Position numbers and translations under genes: made by a program
Source of the DNA: Mycteria americana
Lineage: Eukaryota; Chordata; Aves; Ciconiiformes; Ciconiidae
Direction: 5' to 3'
DNA length: 64,000 nt
NCBI RefSeq assembly: GCF_035582795.1
Contig: NC_134366.1
Span: 136,114,756 to 136,178,755 of the forward strand
Shown: positions 58,517 through 64,000 of the stretch, piece after piece
Position numbering within the stretch: the stretch's first letter is position 1
Layout: every line of letters begins with the position of its first letter
Notes under the pieces: model-generated
Seen by the model: the letters and a program-made list of their open reading frames with translations, nothing else
Told to the model about the DNA's origin: nothing
The model's database searches: none

Positions 58517-61500
58517 CCCAAACCATTTTGGAATTGGCCAGCTGGAATGGTGGAAAACAGAGGCAGGGTGTGTACTAGCAACTAAACAGTGTGCACATCC
58601 CATACTCTGGCTCACTTTCTGCCTTTTATTTTCCTTTACCTGGAAGCATGGTCTACCTGCTGAATACATAGTGAATATATCTTTCAGGTTTGCCTCTTAC
58701 TATAGCAGCATCTTTCCCTTACGAAAGAAAAAAAAGTTGCACCTTATTTAACTTCACAGTAACGTTAGGTCTTTTATGTGAAAGCTCTTCAGGTCCTGTG
58801 ATCTATTGTTTTCAAAGTATCTTCGAGCACGATGCAGTAGGTGCCCCCCAGGCTGACTGCAGCCACTAGGATGTTCCCATCTGGCCTGCCATCTTTTCTG
58901 TAGCAGACGGAGACCAGATGTTCAAGGAATTAATTTCACTGGGACAGCTGAACTCCTTCTCATGCCTTCAGAGCCCGGCACAGGGAGAAGCACACCACTA
59001 CTGTGCCCATCAAAGCTGGGGTGAGGACAGTAGGGCTGATAGCACTGCTTCTGCCTATGCCCTGGTTTGTTTGTTAGTGTCCAACTTAAAGTCTTGGATG
59101 TTCCCCTTGCTTTCTGATTGAGTTTCTGGACACACAAGCAACTTATCATGAGGCAGAGCACAAACCACAATAGCTCCTTGAGTGCCCACTTGCCCCTGGT
59201 TAAAGCTCCTAATCCCACAATGCCTAGGGAGTAACTTACCCAAACCCACATTTAGCATACGATGAGGGTCTGTAGCCACAGTATGTGAACACAGAGCTGA
59301 CAGGATCCAAATGCGTACATGTTCTTTCCCTACAATTTTTCCTTATCTCGCTACCTTTGCAGTCCCTTTGTCTCCTTCTAAGGAGTTGCCCATTACCCCA
59401 TAGTTGCTGCTATTGCTGCTGCCGCTCTCCTTGTCAAAATATCTTCGAGCATGATGTCCATCTCTCTTCTTGCCCTGTTTGTGGTGTGGTCTGACTGAAC
59501 CCCAAAGGAAGGGTCATAGTCAGGCTCCTCTCTCTGCTAACTAAAAACCACTAAAACATTTAAATGCTTCAAAAGCAAGCACTGTCATTTATAAGGCTTG
59601 CTGCTGTCTATCTTCCTTTCTGCAGCTACCCCCTGTCTGCAGGCACAGTTTAACCTTCTGCAGCTGCCTTGGGAAGAGTTTCAGCTCTGCTGGGGGTTTT
59701 AACCAGTCTTCTGTTTGACTCAAGGTCCTGGGTTTGCCATTGCTGCTGTATCCTGTGTTGTAACCTGCTGTAGGGGCCTGGCAGAGCCCTGCTCCTCTCA
59801 GGGCTTGGGTCCAACTGCTCCACATACTGCACTGGGAGCCACTGCGCAAGACAGCCACGGGCTCCCATGGGCTTGTGCCAGAGCCTTTAGGTACAGGTTC
59901 CCTCTGGGAAGAGGCACAGATTTTGGATGGAGTGCTTTGTGTGCAGGCAGCAGGGCAAAGCAAAATGGGTAAAAAGGCTCAGAAATATTCAGAAACAAAG
60001 GTTCTGTGTGTGTCTAACGGCCATTTCTAAACATGCCCTAAATGGGGTGAATCTCTTGATGAATAAATCCAGGAAATGCAGGGCACAGTTTCTCAGACTC
60101 CTGGCCCATGTGCCCTACCCACAGAGCAAAGTGCAGCCATCCCTCCTTGCTGAAGGCCCTTTGGTTGAAGAGTTTGAGTGTGGGCACCAGAGGGAAAGAT
60201 CCTCCCTTGGTCCATCGTAGAACCCATTTGATAATGGACAGGTCACAAATGCAATAAAGTACATTTTTTCTGAAAGAAAAGCTGTCAGAGCATTAACTGA
60301 ATGGCATTGAGAATAGCAAAGCTTATTAGAAAGGCTGAGGGAACATACTATCCTAAGGGTAAAAAATAAAGTGGCTTAGGGACAGATTCTAATGTGGTTT
60401 CCCCAGGGCGATTTGCACATCCCACAGTCGTCCCCTGGGATTGCACCAGTGCCACCGAGATCAGACGCTGGCACCAGCTGAACAAGAACCATTTGTGCCA
60501 GTTTCCTGGTGGGAGTGACTGATTAGAGCTGGTTGAGCTTGCTCTGTCCAGAGCAGGTGTGGAGCAAATTTTCCCTGACTCAGTCAATTAACTTTATCAG
60601 AGACTCAGAATCAATAGTGTGAATACGATAACAATGTGTTGCAGGCTCCATGCTTGTCACTGTGCCTGGTCTCACACTGCTGGCATAATTCAGAAGTGAT
60701 CACTAAAAATGGTGCACAAATCTTGTGGTGTATGAACACTTGGGTCCAGATTCATCCCATGCATGAGCAGAAGGTTAGCAAGCACACTGAAACTACACTC
60801 CTCCGCACCGTGGGCTTTATCTGATATGCAGGAATAATTATCACTGCTGAAAGCATTCGAGTCTTTGTTTTATTTTTGGGTGGAGTTGTTTTGTTTTGTT
60901 TTGTTTTTACTTCAGGTGAGTGCTACAGAGAACCTACCCTAAGAAGTGGAGGACTCCTGAAGGAAATCATATGGTATGGTACAAAGAAGGGAGGCCAAAT
61001 TTAGAAAAGCAAAACATGGACCAAGCAGCTAGATGCTCAGAAGCCCAAAGGCCAAATCTGATGTGTATCATGGGACACAAATCTGATGCGTATCATGTGT
61101 CTCCAGAGTGACTTGGGTTTATCAGAGCCAATGTCAGTGTTGGAGCCTCCATCTCCCATCCTTCTGCCTTTACACTGAGAAATTCTGCATAATTTCCTAT
61201 GGCTACAGTTAAGAGAGGGAGGCAGAGAAAATCCCATGACCTGTTTGAGAAGTCTAAAAAATGTGTCTCAGAGGACCTTTGGCAGTTGAAGCAAGCATCC
61301 CTCCAAGTCCAAAGGCCTGTCAGACTAGTACAAAGTTGACCTCAGTGAACTCACCTCTCAGAAAAACTGCATGTCATTCTTCACTAAGCTCTTCATTCAG
61401 AGTTATTGACAAGAAGTAGGTAACCAACCACTACATTAAACAAGGCTTCTTTCCTGTGTTAACATGGTCTGATGCTATATGTAGATGTGTATAGGGCCAG

Positions 61501-61945
61501 GGATGTGAAAAGGCTGCCTATGCCCTTTCCCTGACAGTGCCTCAGCTCACGAGTCCCCACATGCAATCTTACATATTTTGTAGATCAGATGCACCTAGCG
61601 TTGCCTCAAGCCACACTGTTTGTTTTCATGCCCATTTAAACTCAAATAAATCAAACCGCTGTCCAAGTGGATGGCCAGTGAGAGAAATGGGACAATAATG
61701 AAGTAAATCAGTTTGAAATATGTTCAGATCTCCATGCAAACTTGCCTCTTCAAAGATGACTGTCACCTTGGAGGATTCAGCCTGCAGGTGCGTGGAGCCC
61801 CTTGCCTCCAGCAGTCCTCTCCCGGAACAATCAAATAACTCTGCAAAGGAAACATTGGTATTTGTAAGTCTCCGTGACAGCCTAAGACACGACTAAGGAC
61901 GCTAAAAGCTTTTGTTGGCCCTCAGGCATTCTCTGGTGACTCAGT

Positions 61946-62003
61946 CTTACCCTCAGAAAGGAAGTTAGGTGTAACTTACCCTCAGAAAGGAAGTTAGGTG
62001 TAA
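61946..62003. repeat. 29 bp perfect tandem duplication
   Basis: Unit 1 (61946-61974) and unit 2 (61975-62003) are identical, beginning CTTACCCTCAGAAAGGAAG and ending AGGTGTAA. No mismatch, so recent or an assembly artefact. Confidence 0.95.
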
Positions 62004-62161
62004 GCTTTGTAGTACCTGGACTGTTCTTGGTAACTGAGGCTGTGTTGCAAAATACGCTGGAAGCCAGAGCTCCTCACAAAACTGAACTGTACTTTTTTTT
62101 CTCCATAGATAGCATCTGGCCTCTGACCTTGGTTTCTGACTAAGTTCTGGCAGTGGGTGTG

Positions 62162-62206
62162 CTAATCCCGGGTTTGAACGAAGGACTAACTGAGCTACCA
62201 GCACAA
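62162..62206 (-). other. tRNA-like relic (A-box and B-box halves, no anticodon arm)
   Basis: On the minus strand, GCTGGTAGCTCAGTTAGT looks like a tRNA D-arm with an internal promoter A box. It is followed after only 5 bases by GTTCAAACCCGGGATTAGC, which resembles a T-arm with a B box. A real tRNA needs about 30 more bases between them. This may be the head of a tRNA-derived SINE or a decayed tRNA copy with an internal deletion. It is not a functional tRNA. Confidence 0.3.
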
Positions 62207-62617
62207 TGCAAAGCAACACCAAGGCTGCTGTAGGCACCTCGGGATGTCAGAGCTCAGCAGCTGGACCTCTCAGGAGCAAGGCAGGGTCCCTGCCTCACCT
62301 CCTCATGCCTCCCTGCTTTTCCTTCCCTTGCCCTTGTGGCTGCAGGGAGGTGGAGTCCTTTAGTTTGCACCAGCAGGCCTCTGCCCATGCAGAATCAACG
62401 ACAGGACTGGGACCGTAGCTGGCAGCAGGCTCCTCTCTGGATCAAAAAGCAAACTCAAATCCCATTGCAATGGTTTGGCTCAAAAATATTGTGAGTGAGT
62501 GTCACAGCACTAATCGGAGCTAGGCACTGTTACAAGGAGCGTTCCTCTTGGTCATGATCTCTGCTGTCATTAAAGGGTCCTGTCACTTTTAAAATGAAGC
62601 AAGGCCATATGGTATAT

Positions 62618-62840
62618 GAAGCAAGCAAACAAGCAAGCACAAGCAAGCAAGAAAGAAAGCAAAAGTAAGCAAGCAAGAGAAAGAGGTAAAAAAGAAAAAG
62701 AGAGAAAGAGAAAGACAGAAAGGAAGTGAGAAAGACAGAAAGGAAGTGAGAAAGAAAGACAAAGACAGGAAGGAAGGAAGGAAGGAAGGAAGGAAGGAAG
62801 GAAGGAAGGAGGAAAGAAAGAAGGAAAGAAAGAAAGAAAG
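62618..62840. repeat. polypurine tract with (GGAA)10 core
   Basis: About 220 bases almost free of T, made of AAGC, GAAA and GGAA units. 62768-62807 is ten perfect GGAA units. A 21 bp segment (GAAAGACAGAAAGGAAGTGA) is duplicated near 62712-62752. The low-complexity frame on the opposite strand is a by-product. Confidence 0.95.
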
Positions 62841-64000
62841 ATACAGTCGACTACCAATGAGCTATGTTGCTTACCCTTTTTTGTTAAATACCATTTCCCC
62901 AGACCCAGCCTGTAGCCAGAAACACCGTATTGTACTCCAGTGAAGGCAAATAGAAATAATACCCAGGAGAAAAAATGTGATCTAAAAAAGGAAAAAGTTC
63001 TCCTACCTTGTATTCTGTGCAATTCCAGACACTGTAACAGTGAAACATGAGCTGATAGCTCTGTTTCTGTGAACATGCTATGTTTTAGAGGATGTTACTT
63101 CTAAACTTCGTGACATAAACAGCAAACCTAATTCTGAAAAAAGCACCTACCACACCTGATTACCATAACCAGGAGCACACACCTTTAAATCAAAAGTCAG
63201 TTGAGTTGGAAAAGGTTTAAATTTTTTCAATAAATTACCTTTTATAATGACTATAAAAGTTATATAGTATACAGAGACTTGCTAGAGGTAGATACTTTAC
63301 TGTGTCTGAATTGATGGGAATACTTCCTGAGACATAAAGCTGACAATCAGACATCTGAGTGTGTTTGAAAAACATCGTCTACCAAAAGATTAAAGTATGA
63401 ATTTAGCAAAGTAATCCAGGAAGGAAATTCTTTGTTCTTTCTTGTTACTTATCATGGTAACTGAAGGGATGTAATGGGAAATGAGCTTCCACTTTAATTC
63501 AAAAATAGTTGAAATACAGGAAGAGTTTGAGAACAAAATTATTTTTCACTGTTAAATATATGGATTTTGACTCTTACTGAACTGTATTTCAACACATTTT
63601 TGTATTTTATGCCCATGATAAGTTATTAAACATATAAAATTGCCTTATTTATAGAGTATAACAGCATTGCTAGTGACAGTGCCTCCATTTTTCAATGTAG
63701 CAACTACTTAGATGTGTATAGATTCTAGATGATCTTTTAATTACAAGGGGAAGAAGGGAATCGCTAGGAATAAAAGAGGTTTGTTATTCTACAAAGGAGG
63801 GAACAAAAGGAGCGATGATTCTAAATTAGCAAAAGTATTGAATTGCATTTTTTTATGAAAAATAAAGTACAATTAGGAAAAACAACCTTGTAGTTAGGGT
63901 TGTTGAGAGAAGGTCATAAGGAAGGTTGGGGAGGAGAAAACTAAGACTGTGAAACTGAGCATATCCCTGTGATGTGCAGCATGGGGAGGAAAGGGAATTA
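62841..64000. other. unique AT-rich non-coding DNA
   Basis: No gene or transposon recognised to the end of the window. Confidence 0.6.

Larger units (their letters stand above)
58517..62617. other. unique non-coding DNA
   Basis: No gene recognised. Holds a short TTTTG repeat (about 60888-60906), an imperfect 25 bp duplication at 61057-61107 (AATCTGATGTGTATCATG type), a 29 bp perfect duplication at 61946-62003 and a tRNA-like scrap at 62162-62206. Confidence 0.55.

Noticed and set aside
62162..62206. A functional tRNA gene
   Set aside because: The A-box and B-box regions are only 5 bases apart, and there is no anticodon arm or acceptor pairing.
62570..63076. 168-codon minus-strand frame rich in Ser, Phe and Leu
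   Set aside because: It is the translation of the polypurine microsatellite complement.

Overview
The window looks like bird nuclear DNA, probably from a lineage outside the landfowl. The evidence is a set of CR1 non-LTR retrotransposon copies in the avian form: 5'-truncated, ending in short repeats of the GATTCTRTGA type, with ORF2 relics containing GDFN and FADD motifs. There are also two solo LTRs of an ERVL-like family that I know from many neoavian genomes. The identification of the organism is inference; no gene in the window fixes the species.

I find no protein-coding gene that I can name. Most open frames are short, start at arbitrary codons and lack family motifs. The long frames that make sense as protein are broken CR1 ORF2 pieces. 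Two unexplained frames, 34123-34761 (+) and 44891-45187 (-), are listed as low-confidence candidates. I see no rRNA, tRNA or CRISPR locus.

Layout: 1-14924 is mostly unique intergenic or intronic DNA with faint MIR-like SINE relics, a 65 bp tandem duplication and a homeodomain-type palindrome. 14925-17114 is a long CR1 with endonuclease and reverse transcriptase relics. 17115-23220 is unique DNA with a CATCT microsatellite and two small CR1 tails. 23221-29956 holds two solo LTRs (minus orientation) on either side of a CpG-richer patch. 30774-31205 is a young CR1 3' end. 31206-37354 is unique, with a MIR relic and the 212-codon open frame. 37355-38502 is a minus-strand CR1. 38503-47797 is unique, with a perfect hairpin, a candidate exon-like frame and a 3 x 44 bp tandem repeat. 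47798-58516 is a CR1 cluster, including a younger CR1 inserted cleanly inside a much older one. 58517-64000 is unique, with a tRNA-like scrap and a long GGAA/GAAA purine tract.

The elements do not form a pathway. The window is a record of retrotransposition: ancient amniote CR1/MIR, then several avian CR1 subfamilies, then ERVL LTRs and nearly intact young CR1 ends. Small tandem duplications are superimposed on this.
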